Of a stretch of DNA of 64,000 nucleotides, positions 26,618 through 35,419 are shown piece by piece; within the stretch, counting starts at the first letter, position 1, and each line of letters begins with the position of its first letter. The stretch comes from Vreelandella profundi (GTDB lineage Bacteria > Pseudomonadota > Gammaproteobacteria > Pseudomonadales > Halomonadaceae): contig NZ_CP077941.1 of NCBI RefSeq assembly GCF_019722725.1, positions 434,001 through 498,000 on the forward strand. Reading direction: 5' to 3'. A model generated the notes under the pieces. That model was not told where the DNA came from. It searched no databases and saw only the letters and a program-made list of their open reading frames with translations. A program made the position numbers and the translations under genes.

Positions 26618-28291
26618 TTAGGTAGCCAGCTCTCGACGGTTTGCGCGTAAAAGGCGGGGCAGCGTCAGCGCAAGCACAAAGCCAATCAGCGGCAGTACCG
26701 CCTGCATTAAGGCCCATACGCCAATTAAGCGACGATTACTGCCTGCGGCAAGCGCCACGGCTTCAGTGGTCACGGTGGTTACGTGCCCCGCACCCAGCAG
26801 CTGAGTGGGCAAATACTGGCCAATGCTAACCGCTAAGCCTACCGCAAACGCCGTTAACACCGATGCTAATAGGAGCGGCAGGCGAACGCGCCAAAAAGCG
26901 GCGCGGCGAGATACGCCCAGTGAACGTGCTACCTGAAGCCAGCGGGGGTCCAGGCGGCGGTATGCCTCTGATAGCGAAAGATACACATAAGGCAGCACAA
27001 ACAGCAGGTGCCCCGCGACCACCAGGCTTAACTGAGGGCGTATTCCCAGGCTTTCAGCCGCGACGACTAGCCCAAACAAAAAGGCAATTTGGGGCACCAG
27101 CAGCGGCAAATACAGTAGCCACAGCGCGCGCTTAGGGCGTAGATGCTGGCGGTGCTCGTTTTCCAGCGTTGCGAGTACTAACGCCGTCGCTAGGGCAGTT
27201 GACAGCAGCCCGATGAGCGCGGTGTTGAGCAGCGGCGTGGCAAACATTGGGCCGCTACGCTGCCAGTGATCCAGCGTTAGCATTTGTGGCAGCAGATCAG
27301 GGAACTGCCAGAAACCGGCTAAGGAAAACAGCCCCAAACCTACCAAGGATGCAAGCGCTGTCACGCTTGAGAATAGCAGCGCCGAGCGACCCAGCATACG
27401 CAGCGCACGTTCACCGCGCTGGCGGCTGCCGTTGATTAGCCAGCCCCGCGTTAGCGAGCGGGCCAGCTGTTCCAGTAGCCACCAGCAAAACAGCGCCGCT
27501 AGCGTCACGCCAAGCTGCAGCACCGCCGCCGCCGAGGCCATAAAACGCATGCTAATGTTAGGATCGTTAAACCAGCTAAGAATCGAGACGCTCAGCGTTG
27601 GCGGCAGCTGTGGGCCCAGAATCAGCGCCATGTCCACCACCGAGGTTGCGTAGGCGATCACCGCGTAAATGGGCAGGCGAATAAGCGGATACAGCGAAGG
27701 CAGTACCGTTTTCAACCAGGCAATGGTAGGTGAATAGCCCAAGGACCGCGCCAGCATTAGGTGCTTTTCAGGCGCTAGCTGCGGCAATGCCGCCAGGCTC
27801 ATCAGCAGTAAAAACGGCGCCTCTTTCAATGCCAGCCCGGCCATTAATGCCAGCCCCCACGGGTCGTTGACGATCAGCGCATCCGGTGGGCGCTCCCAGC
27901 CCGTTAGCGCCGGTGAAATCAGCCGCGCCACCAGACCAGAAGGCGCGATCAAAAAAGCGAATCCAAACGCGATAGCGGCATGGGGAATCGCGAGCAGCGG
28001 TGACACTAGCCGCCGAATGCCGCGATCTAGCCAGGTTCCCCGGCTGGCCGCTAAAAAAAGCACCACAATGATCAGTGCTATCGCGGTGCTGATCAAGCCG
28101 CTGGCAAAGCTAACCGAGACCGAACGCCATAGCCCCGGCTGATCGAACAGCATTTGCCACGGGGCAATACTAGCAGCGTGGCCACCTAGCGCGGGCAGGT
28201 AGCCAAATGCTGGCAGCAGTACCATTACTAGCCCAGCACCCACCGGTACGACCAGCAGAGCAATGATGAGCGCCGGGGCTAATTGCAGCAT
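26618..28291 (-). CDS. ynjC: ABC transporter permease with two fused membrane domains, YnjC-like
   Basis: The 557-residue protein holds two homologous binding-protein-dependent permease domains of about 250 residues each, with roughly 12 transmembrane helices. EAPFLLLMSLAALPQ and the EAYRRLDPRWLQVARSLGVS segment are the two cytoplasmic EAA-type loops that contact the ATPase. A single polypeptide carrying both halves is the architecture of E. coli YnjC and of ThiP. It lies between ynjB (2-bp gap) and ynjD (10-bp gap). Confidence 0.87.
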   Translation of the reverse strand: MLQLAPALIIALLVVPVGAGLVMVLLPAFGYLPALGGHAASIAPWQMLFDQPGLWRSVSVSFASGLISTAIALIIVVLFLAASRGTWLDRGIRRLVSPLLAIPHAAIAFGFAFLIAPSGLVARLISPALTGWERPPDALIVNDPWGLALMAGLALKEAPFLLLMSLAALPQLAPEKHLMLARSLGYSPTIAWLKTVLPSLYPLIRLPIYAVIAYATSVVDMALILGPQLPPTLSVSILSWFNDPNISMRFMASAAAVLQLGVTLAALFCWWLLEQLARSLTRGWLINGSRQRGERALRMLGRSALLFSSVTALASLVGLGLFSLAGFWQFPDLLPQMLTLDHWQRSGPMFATPLLNTALIGLLSTALATALVLATLENEHRQHLRPKRALWLLYLPLLVPQIAFLFGLVVAAESLGIRPQLSLVVAGHLLFVLPYVYLSLSEAYRRLDPRWLQVARSLGVSRRAAFWRVRLPLLLASVLTAFAVGLAVSIGQYLPTQLLGAGHVTTVTTEAVALAAGSNRRLIGVWALMQAVLPLIGFVLALTLPRLLRANRRELAT

Positions 28292-28293
28292 GC

Positions 28294-29514
28294 TTAGTTA
28301 ACGCCGTAACGCTCAAGCCACGCCTCTTGAAGCGCGGTCATCCAACTAGGGTGTGGTTCTGGCAGCGTGTTGGAAAGCGCATCGGCAGGCAGCTCGGCAG
28401 GATGGCGCTCACCCTGCTCAAACAGCGCTTGGGTATCCGCATCGAGTTGAGCGATATCGAGTACGCTGCGGTCGCCCCACATGGCTAGCGACTGTTTTTG
28501 GGCCTGTGCCTGCGGAGAAAGCAAAAAGTCGGCAAGTACCATGGCACCGGCTTTATGCGGTGAGTTATAGGGAATCGCCACAAAGTGTACGTTCCCTAGC
28601 GTGCCGCCTTCTAGCACGTAGCTGCGAACGCTTTCAGGCAGCTCATACTCCATGACCGCTACGGCGGCATCGGTGGGATAGAAGGAAAATGCCAGGCTCA
28701 GCTCGCCATCACTCATCAGCGTGCGCAGGTTGGGGCCTGAGTCAGGGAAGGTGCGTCCGCTGCGCCATAGGTGCGGGTGCAGCGTATCTAAATAGGCCCA
28801 GAGCGGCGCTGTTACGGCCTCGAAATCGGCCTCTGACACCGGCTGATAAAGCGCCTCATCCTGCTCGGTAAGCTCGATCAGTGCCTGCTTTAAAAACGTG
28901 CTGCCGGTGAAGTCGGGAATGCGCGGATAGCTGAACTGGCCGGGATTGGCTTCCGCCCAGCTGAGCAGTGCCTGCATATCCTGTGGGGGCGTGTCGGTTT
29001 GGGCGCTATCGTAATAGAAGGTGATTTGCGCTTTGCCCCACGGCGCTTCGTAGCCTTCCGTGGGAAGGGTGAAGTCGGTCACTACCTCCGGGTTAGCGGC
29101 GGCGTTGGTGAGCGTAAAATTAGGCAGCGCTTCGGCGAAAGGGCCAAACAGCAAGTCGCTTTCGCGCATGGCCGCGAAGTTTTCACCGTTGATCCAAATC
29201 AGGTCGATGCTACCATCGTCGCCGTTACCGGCCTGCTTTTCCGCCAGCACCCGCGCTACGGCGCTGCCGGTGTCATCCAGCTTGACGTGCTCCACATCAA
29301 CGCCGTACTGCGCCTGCATTTGCTGGGCGACCCAGTTAATGTAGCGATTCGTCCGCGTATCACCGCCCCATGCGTTCCAATAAACGGTCTGGCCTTCGGC
29401 CGCTTGCTGCACGGCCGGCCAATCACTTGGATCTGGGTTGGCCATGGCGGAAAAGCTCAGCGCCAGCATCGTCACCGCCGTTGTGGCACGCAGGGAGTTG
29501 CGGTTAATCGGCAT
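28294..29514 (-). CDS. ynjB: ABC transporter periplasmic substrate-binding protein, YnjB-like
   Basis: ATG 29514, preceded by TGAGGTG, gives 406 residues; an in-frame extension to 29640 lacks support and overlaps the upstream gene. A signal peptide (residues ~1-24, cut after SFSAMA) leads into a type II binding protein with QTVYWNAWGGDTRTNRYINW, a VKLDDTGSAVARVLAEK segment and GSIDLIWINGENF, all typical of YnjB (COG4134). It captures the transported solute for YnjC/YnjD. The substrate is unknown; the upstream kinase-like gene suggests a hydroxylated or amine-containing small molecule. Confidence 0.85.
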   Translation of the reverse strand: MPINRNSLRATTAVTMLALSFSAMANPDPSDWPAVQQAAEGQTVYWNAWGGDTRTNRYINWVAQQMQAQYGVDVEHVKLDDTGSAVARVLAEKQAGNGDDGSIDLIWINGENFAAMRESDLLFGPFAEALPNFTLTNAAANPEVVTDFTLPTEGYEAPWGKAQITFYYDSAQTDTPPQDMQALLSWAEANPGQFSYPRIPDFTGSTFLKQALIELTEQDEALYQPVSEADFEAVTAPLWAYLDTLHPHLWRSGRTFPDSGPNLRTLMSDGELSLAFSFYPTDAAVAVMEYELPESVRSYVLEGGTLGNVHFVAIPYNSPHKAGAMVLADFLLSPQAQAQKQSLAMWGDRSVLDIAQLDADTQALFEQGERHPAELPADALSNTLPEPHPSWMTALQEAWLERYGVN

Positions 29515-29545
29515 TGCACACCTCATCATTAAAGAAATAAAAACA

Positions 29546-30589
29546 TCACAGGGAGGCTTGCAGGCACTGCAGCTCGCCGTGGACGTGATCGATAGTCGGT
29601 AGCGAGAGATAATGCTCGACGCGATCACGGACGTGCTCAATCACGGCGTCGTCAGTGAGTTCTGCCGACCAGTCTTCGCCGCGCTGTTGGTCATCTTTGG
29701 CGTTGACGTATTGAGCACGCCATTTGGCACACCACGTCAGCGACCATAGCCAGGTCGCGCGACGACAGGCGACCAGGGTTTCTGTACTGGGTGTTTCTCC
29801 CATGGCGGTTTGCCAGCGACGGTAAAAATCAATCACCTCGCTCAGCGACAGCACGGCTTGGCTATTGATATCCCACGTAGTGGAGGTATAAAGCGAGGTA
29901 TGCGCAAGATCAATACCCGGTAAGCCGTAGCGGCATTTCTCAAGATCCACTAACACGGCGCGGCCATCGTCTCGGATTAAAAAGTTGCCGGGGTGAGTAT
30001 CAAAGCTAATCAGTGCAGGTGTGGCATCGCTTAAGCGGGGCGGGAGCATATCCAGCTCTTGCTGAATGCGTTGCGTGACTTTGCTGGAAAGCTGGGCATC
30101 ACTCAGCCAGTTAGCCTGCTGGCGCACTTCAGTAACCATTGCTTGCCACGGGTCGTCAGGGGCAAGCAATGGTTGCCGCGCCGCGTGACTGGGCAGCGGT
30201 TGGCGATGCAGGCTGGCCAGTGCATCCGCAATGGCGGGCAGGTCATCCGGGAGTCGGGTCAAGCGGCCGCGGATAGCCTCAACTAATAAACCACCGCGTG
30301 GCAGGGCATCACTGGGCGGCAAGGTGGCATAAAACGTTGGCATATGACCACCTGGGCTGGCGCGCTGATAACAGGCGGCTTGGTAGGCCAGGTTTTCTTG
30401 TGGGGGCAGGTTCATTTGGCTTTGTTTTGGCAGCCTCGCCACCCAGTCGTCACCATCGTTGCGGTGCACCCATACGTGATCGTGAGCAAGCCCGGTATCC
30501 GCCATCGGCGAAAGCTCACGGTACGAAACCCCTGCCCGCTGTAGTTCGCTTGCCAGCGCCTCTAGTCGCGCCTCGATAGGTGTCGGCAT
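29546..30589 (-). CDS. Aminoglycoside-phosphotransferase-fold (choline/thiamine-kinase-like) protein
   Basis: A 347-residue APH-family protein (PF01636). Recognisable are VARLPKQS (ATP-lysine region), LVEAIRGRLTRLPDDLPAIADALASLH, the catalytic loop LISFDTHPGNFLIRDDG (a D-x-H-x-x-N variant of HxDxxxxN) and the metal-binding VLVDLEKCRYGLPGIDLAH. The fold is shared by choline kinase, thiamine kinase and antibiotic kinases. Its position as first gene of the YnjBCD operon (31 bp before ynjB) suggests it phosphorylates the imported solute and traps it in the cell, rather than an antibiotic. Confidence 0.8.
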   Translation of the reverse strand: MPTPIEARLEALASELQRAGVSYRELSPMADTGLAHDHVWVHRNDGDDWVARLPKQSQMNLPPQENLAYQAACYQRASPGGHMPTFYATLPPSDALPRGGLLVEAIRGRLTRLPDDLPAIADALASLHRQPLPSHAARQPLLAPDDPWQAMVTEVRQQANWLSDAQLSSKVTQRIQQELDMLPPRLSDATPALISFDTHPGNFLIRDDGRAVLVDLEKCRYGLPGIDLAHTSLYTSTTWDINSQAVLSLSEVIDFYRRWQTAMGETPSTETLVACRRATWLWSLTWCAKWRAQYVNAKDDQQRGEDWSAELTDDAVIEHVRDRVEHYLSLPTIDHVHGELQCLQASL

Positions 30590-30735
30590 AAAGCAGTCCG
30601 TGTCGTTGCTGAATCAGCGATGCTAGTAAGTGGCCGTTCTTGTACCAACCTTACACTTTTCTTAACAAGAAGTGATGATGCAGTTTAAGTGAACATTGAT
30701 TGAGCGCAATGCTAAAAAGGAGGCAGCCTAAAACC

Positions 30736-30764
30736 AAAAACGGCACCTCAGAGGTACCGTTTTT
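30736..30764 (-). terminator. Rho-independent terminator after valS
   Basis: AAAAACGG-C-ACCT and AGGT-A-CCGTTTTT form a nearly perfect stem (one C/A mismatch) with a 3-nt loop, flanked by A5 and T5 so it can act in both directions. It begins 26 bp beyond the valS stop on the minus strand and separates valS from the phosphotransferase operon. Confidence 0.85.
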
Positions 30765-30789
30765 AATTCAGCTCGTGCCAATAAGCGTT

Positions 30790-33636
30790 TTACAGCGCCT
30801 CTATCTTCATCTTTTGTTCTTCCAGCAGCTGCTTCGTTGCTTGGAATTCGGCGAGTTTGCCGCGCTCTTTGTCGACCACTGCGACGGGGGCTTTGGCGAT
30901 AAAGCCGTCGTTGCCGAGCTTTTTCTCGATGCCGCCGATGAATTTATCCTGCTTTTCGATCTCTTTGGCTAGGCGGGCCAGCTCGACGTCTTTATCGATC
31001 AAGTCCGCCATCGGTACCAGCACTTCCATATCGCCCACGAGCTGCGTGGCGCAAAGCGGCGCGTCGTTGGGGTTTTCAAGCCAGCTAACGCTTTCTAGCT
31101 TGGCGAGCTTGGAAAGGAAGTGACGGTTGCTATCCAGACGTTCGATGTCTTCTGGCTTGCCTTTGGTCAGCAGCACGTCGAGCGGTTTACCGGGGGAGAT
31201 GTTCATCTCGGCGCGGATGTTGCGTACAGCGATAATCACGCCCTTCAGCCACTCGATATCAAGGCTTGCTTGATCGTCGATTTTGCTTGCGTCGGTTTCC
31301 GGCCAGGACTGCAGCATGATCGACGCACCTTCACCCATAAACACGCCCGCCAGCGGCGCGACGCGCTGCCAAATCTCTTCGGTGATATAGGGCATCATCG
31401 GGTGGGCAAGGCGCAGAATCGTTTCGAGCACGCGCACCAGTGTGCGGCGAGTGCCTCTTTTCGCTTCTGCTGTGGCGTTTTCGTCCCACAGTACCGGTTT
31501 GGAAAGCTCCAGATACCAGTCGCAGTATTCGTTCCAGACAAATTCATACAGCGCTTGTGAGGCGTGGTCGAAACGATATTCATCCATCGCTTTAGTGACC
31601 TGAGACTCAACCTTCTGCAGCTGTGAAATAATCCAGCGGTCGGCCAGAGAGAGCTCAACGTCACTGCCATCTAGCCCGCAATCCTCGCCTTCGGCGTTCA
31701 TCAGCACGTAGCGCGAGGCGTTCCACAGCTTATTGCAGAAGTTGCGATAGCCATCCAAGCGGTTCATATCAAACTTGATATCGCGCCCGGTGGTGGCCTG
31801 GGAGAGGAAGGTAAAGCGCAGCGCATCGGTGCCATGGGCTTCGATGCCGTCTTTAAATTCGTCCTTGGTCGCCTTGGCAATGGCCTTCGCCTGTTTCGGC
31901 TGCATCATATTGCCGGTGCGCTTGTCGAGCAGTTCATCCAAGGTGATGCCGTCGATCAAATCGATAGGATCGAGTACGTTGCCCTTAGATTTGGACATCT
32001 TCTGACCCTGGCCGTCACGCACCAGGCCATGCACATACACCGTTTTGAATGGCACCTGTTTGGTGAACTTCAGGGTCATCATGATCATCCGGGCAACCCA
32101 GAAGAAGATGATGTCAAAGCCGGTGACCAGCACGCTGGAAGGATGGAATGTCTCAAGCTCTGGCGTTTGTTCTGGCCAGCCGAGGGTGCCGAAGGTCCAC
32201 AGACCCGAGCTAAACCAGGTGTCGAGCACGTCTTCGTCTTGCGTAAGCGCCACGTCGGCACCAAGGCCGTGCTTCTCGCGCGCTTCCTCTTCGCTGCGGG
32301 CAACGTAGATATTGCCTTCGGCGTCGTACCACGCTGGAATGCGGTGGCCCCACCACAGCTGGCGGGAAATACACCAGTCTTGCAGGTCGCGCATCCAGGC
32401 AAAGTACATGTTTTCGTAGTTTTTAGGCACGAACTGAATATCGCCGTTTTCCACCGCTTCAATGGCCGGTTTGGCGAGCGATTCCACCGCCACAAACCAC
32501 TGATCGGTGAGCAGCGGTTCAATCACGTCACCTGAACGATCGCCATAGGGCAGGGTATTGTTAACGGCTTCTACCTGTTCCAGCAGACCTAGGGCATCCA
32601 TGTCAGCCACGATTTGCTTGCGCGCGTCGAAGCGGTCCAGGCCTGCGTACTTGGCGGGCAGGCTGGCATCTTCGTCAGGATGAGGCTGACCCTTCAGGTC
32701 AAAGATTTCGGCACGTTCAAGGATCGACGCATCTTTGGAGAAAACGTTAATCAGCAGGTGGTTATGCCGCTTGCCGACTTCGTAATCGTTAAAGTCGTGG
32801 GCAGGGGTGATCTTGACGCAGCCCGAGCCTTTTTCGATATCCGCGTGTTCGTCGGCCACGATCGGAATACGCCGACCAACCAGCGGCAGCTCAATAAAGG
32901 TGCCGATCAATGAGGCATAGCGGGCGTCGTCTGGGTTCACGGCTACGCCGGTATCACCGAGCAGCGTTTCTGGGCGGGTGGTGGCGACCACCACGTAATT
33001 CTTGCCATCAGCCGTTTGCACGCCATCCGCCAACGGGTAGCGGAAATGCCAGAAGCTGCCTTGCTGCTCTTTATTTTCTACTTCTAAATCAGAAATGGCG
33101 GTGTGCAGCGTTGGGTCCCAGTTGACCAAGCGCTTGCCACGATAAATCAGTTTTTCTTCGTGCAGGCGAACAAATACTTCTTGAACTGCTTTGTAGAAGC
33201 CGTCGTCCATGGTGAAGCGTTCGCGGCTCCAATCTACGCTTGCGCCCATGCGGCGCAGCTGGCGGGTAATCTGGCCGCCAGACTCTTCCTTCCATTCCCA
33301 CACTTTATCGATAAACGCGTCGCGGCCTAAATCGTGGCGGGTTTTGCCCTCTTCCGCTGCAAGCTTACGTTCCACCAGCATTTGCGTGGCGATACCGGCG
33401 TGGTCGGTGCCTACCTGCCACAGCGTATTGTTCCCCTGCATTCGCTTCCAGCGCGTCAGGGTATCCATAATGGTGTCCTGGAACGCGTGGCCCATATGCA
33501 GGCTGCCGGTCACGTTGGGCGGGGGAATCATGATCGAAAAAGGCGCGCCCTTGCCGGAAGGGGCGAAACGGTTGTCGGCTTCCCAGCGCTCGTACCAGCG
33601 GGTTTCGATCTGCTCGGGTTGGTAGGTCTTTTCCAT
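30790..33636 (-). CDS. valS: Valyl-tRNA synthetase
   Basis: ValS charges tRNA-Val and edits misactivated threonine. It is a class I synthetase of 948 residues (951 in E. coli) starting [18 protein letters not shown]. The class I signatures are [14 protein letters not shown] (HIGH) and [13 protein letters not shown] (KMSKS). The CP1 editing domain lies at ~200-345, an anticodon-binding helical domain follows, and the C-terminal coiled coil is visible ([20 protein letters not shown]). The start at 33636 is set by the family N-terminus; a longer frame to 33669 is rejected. The Shine-Dalgarno is poor. Confidence 0.98.
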   Translation of the reverse strand: MEKTYQPEQIETRWYERWEADNRFAPSGKGAPFSIMIPPPNVTGSLHMGHAFQDTIMDTLTRWKRMQGNNTLWQVGTDHAGIATQMLVERKLAAEEGKTRHDLGRDAFIDKVWEWKEESGGQITRQLRRMGASVDWSRERFTMDDGFYKAVQEVFVRLHEEKLIYRGKRLVNWDPTLHTAISDLEVENKEQQGSFWHFRYPLADGVQTADGKNYVVVATTRPETLLGDTGVAVNPDDARYASLIGTFIELPLVGRRIPIVADEHADIEKGSGCVKITPAHDFNDYEVGKRHNHLLINVFSKDASILERAEIFDLKGQPHPDEDASLPAKYAGLDRFDARKQIVADMDALGLLEQVEAVNNTLPYGDRSGDVIEPLLTDQWFVAVESLAKPAIEAVENGDIQFVPKNYENMYFAWMRDLQDWCISRQLWWGHRIPAWYDAEGNIYVARSEEEAREKHGLGADVALTQDEDVLDTWFSSGLWTFGTLGWPEQTPELETFHPSSVLVTGFDIIFFWVARMIMMTLKFTKQVPFKTVYVHGLVRDGQGQKMSKSKGNVLDPIDLIDGITLDELLDKRTGNMMQPKQAKAIAKATKDEFKDGIEAHGTDALRFTFLSQATTGRDIKFDMNRLDGYRNFCNKLWNASRYVLMNAEGEDCGLDGSDVELSLADRWIISQLQKVESQVTKAMDEYRFDHASQALYEFVWNEYCDWYLELSKPVLWDENATAEAKRGTRRTLVRVLETILRLAHPMMPYITEEIWQRVAPLAGVFMGEGASIMLQSWPETDASKIDDQASLDIEWLKGVIIAVRNIRAEMNISPGKPLDVLLTKGKPEDIERLDSNRHFLSKLAKLESVSWLENPNDAPLCATQLVGDMEVLVPMADLIDKDVELARLAKEIEKQDKFIGGIEKKLGNDGFIAKAPVAVVDKERGKLAEFQATKQLLEEQKMKIEAL

Positions 33637-33696
33637 GGGAGTCGGCTCACGGCTGGCAAAAATGTGCACAAGTATAGCGCGAGAGGTACTTGCTCG

Positions 33697-34869
33697 TCAG
33701 GTGCTTCGGGTGCGCATCGCGATGAGCCCAAGAACTGGGCCTGGCAGCAGCCACCAAATGACCGCCAGCGACTGGCTAGACCACAGCGCGGTGACTAGCG
33801 CAATGGAAGGAATGGTTAACCCAAAGCCAATAGCGTTCATCATTGCTAACGCCGCCCCCAGCCGTTCGGGCGGGGCCGTGGCGCTGGCTAGCGCTGAAAA
33901 CTGTGCCGAGTCAGCAATCACGCTAACTCCCCATACGCCTAACAGTGCCAACAGTAGCCAGGGTGATGCATTAGCCAATAGGGGGTAAGCCAAACACAGC
34001 GCACCAGAGACTGCCAGTGCTATACAGGCAACTCTACCGCTACCAATGCGATGGCTCCATTTGCCCGCTAGCACGCAGCCGGGCAAGCCTAGGGCGATCA
34101 CTGCAAAGCTTAGCCACGGCTGCGCGCTATTTGACGCATCCAAGCGCTCCAGTTCCCGGGCGACCAGGAATGGTACCAGCGCCCAAAATGCATACAGTTC
34201 CCAGCAGTGGCCGAAGTAACCCAGCGCGGAGGCACGAAAACGGGGTTGTTTGAACGCAGCTAGCCCTGCCCAAGGGCGGCCACTTTTGGCGGTGGCCGGT
34301 AGGTGAGGGCCGTCGCCTAAGCGAGCAATCATCAGTGCGGCGACCAGCGCTAATAGTGAAGCAAGCAGTAGCGGCCACTGCCAAGGAAGATGTAGCGTTA
34401 AACCTCGCAGCAGGTGGGGGGAGGCAATGCCTAGGGTGAGCATGCCCAACAGCCAGCCCAGCGCTGCTCCGGCGTGGCTGGGTGTCCAGCTCACCACGAG
34501 CTTCATACCAAGCGGATAGATGCCCGCTAGACAAAGCCCGGTGGCAAACCGCGCCACTGCAGCTAGCGTCACGCTTTCGGCGACGCCAATAAAGGCGGCG
34601 TTAATTAATGCGCCCAGCACCGCTGAAATCGCAAACAGGTGGCTGGCGCGGACGCGATCGGCCAAGCCCGTGGTGGCCATTAGCAGGGTGCCGGTAATAA
34701 ACCCGGCCTGAACGGCGATAGTCAGCAGACCCAGATCACTTTCGCTCAGGCCTACGGCCTCCTGTAGTGCCAGGCCAACGCCGTTTACGCTAAACCACAG
34801 CGAAGTGCCAAACAGCTGGGCGATAACAATAACGGCCAAAGGGTAGCGCACCAGCAGCGATGTGGGCAT
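33697..34869 (-). CDS. Major facilitator superfamily transporter
   Basis: The 390 residues form about 12 transmembrane helices. Features include QLFGTSLWFSVNG in helix 1, the loop motif TGLADRVRASHLF between helices 2 and 3 (a G-x-x-x-D-R-x-[GR] motif A variant) and LAGKWSHRIGSGR in the second half. The substrate cannot be deduced; it resembles the NimT/CynX-type exporters and sugar-phosphate-like carriers only loosely. It is inserted between holC (30-bp gap) and valS (60-bp gap), which are normally adjacent, and is transcribed with them. Confidence 0.85.
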   Translation of the reverse strand: MPTSLLVRYPLAVIVIAQLFGTSLWFSVNGVGLALQEAVGLSESDLGLLTIAVQAGFITGTLLMATTGLADRVRASHLFAISAVLGALINAAFIGVAESVTLAAVARFATGLCLAGIYPLGMKLVVSWTPSHAGAALGWLLGMLTLGIASPHLLRGLTLHLPWQWPLLLASLLALVAALMIARLGDGPHLPATAKSGRPWAGLAAFKQPRFRASALGYFGHCWELYAFWALVPFLVARELERLDASNSAQPWLSFAVIALGLPGCVLAGKWSHRIGSGRVACIALAVSGALCLAYPLLANASPWLLLALLGVWGVSVIADSAQFSALASATAPPERLGAALAMMNAIGFGLTIPSIALVTALWSSQSLAVIWWLLPGPVLGLIAMRTRST

Positions 34870-34899
34870 ATAAAATCCCTTCCAATAAGGGGGGTATTA

Positions 34900-35331
34900 T
34901 TACCCCAGTTTATGCGGCACGACCTCATGGCCGAGCTCTTTATAGCGCTGCCAGCAGGCACGTTTGGCGACCAGCACTTGTTGGTGCTGATTGATGATTT
35001 CGGCAATGCGCGCGTAGTGTTCAAGGCCGTCGGGAATGTCGGGGTGCAGATTGAGCAGTGCGGTTTCTTGCGTGGGCATCGGTAGCTGTTGCCAGCCCAG
35101 CGTAATGGGCACGCTGGCGGCCATTTCGCTATCTTCTAACGCGTGGGGCAGATAGGCATCGGGGCGAAAATTCCACAGCGCGCTGTCGGCCTGCTCAGCG
35201 AATGCTTTGTCCTCGCAGTGCAGATGCAGCCGGTAGCCTTTGCGCCAGATGGTCTCGGCAAGCTTGCAGGCAAACTGCAAACGGGCTTCTAGGGTCGTGT
35301 CGGGCAGGATGTAAAAGTCAATGCGCGCCAT
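34900..35331 (-). CDS. holC: DNA polymerase III chi subunit
   Basis: HolC (chi) links the clamp-loader to single-strand-binding protein. The 143 residues match the family (147 in E. coli): MARIDFYILPDTTLEARLQFACKLAE at the N-terminus (given in part), a GYRLHLHCEDKAFAEQADSALW segment, and a C-terminal RYKELGHEVVPHKL that forms the SSB-facing end. Its place between pepA and valS is conserved, though ilvE and an MFS gene have entered this block here. Confidence 0.94.
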   Translation of the reverse strand: MARIDFYILPDTTLEARLQFACKLAETIWRKGYRLHLHCEDKAFAEQADSALWNFRPDAYLPHALEDSEMAASVPITLGWQQLPMPTQETALLNLHPDIPDGLEHYARIAEIINQHQQVLVAKRACWQRYKELGHEVVPHKLG

Positions 35332-35377
35332 AGCGATTCCAGATAAGTCGGGTCTAGAGTAAGCGGCTTAAAACAGC

Positions 35378-35400
35378 GCCGCCGCAAAAGATGCGGCGGC
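35378..35400 (-). terminator. Terminator-like hairpin after ilvE
   Basis: GCCGCCGCA (35378-35386) pairs perfectly with TGCGGCGGC (35392-35400) around a 5-nt loop. On the minus strand it is followed by GCTGTTTTAAG. It lies 20 bp past the ilvE stop and 47 bp before the holC start, so it probably insulates holC-MFS-valS from ilvE. Confidence 0.7.
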
Positions 35401-35419
35401 GAGAAGAAGCGCTTTAGCG

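Noticed and set aside
29515..29640. 42-residue N-terminal extension of the YnjB-like protein
   Set aside because: It overlaps the kinase gene and would place the signal peptide internally; the export signal starts cleanly at 29514.
31834..32535. 233-residue plus-strand frame opposite valS
   Set aside because: Lies wholly within the conserved valyl-tRNA synthetase core, with no recognisable family and no initiation signal.
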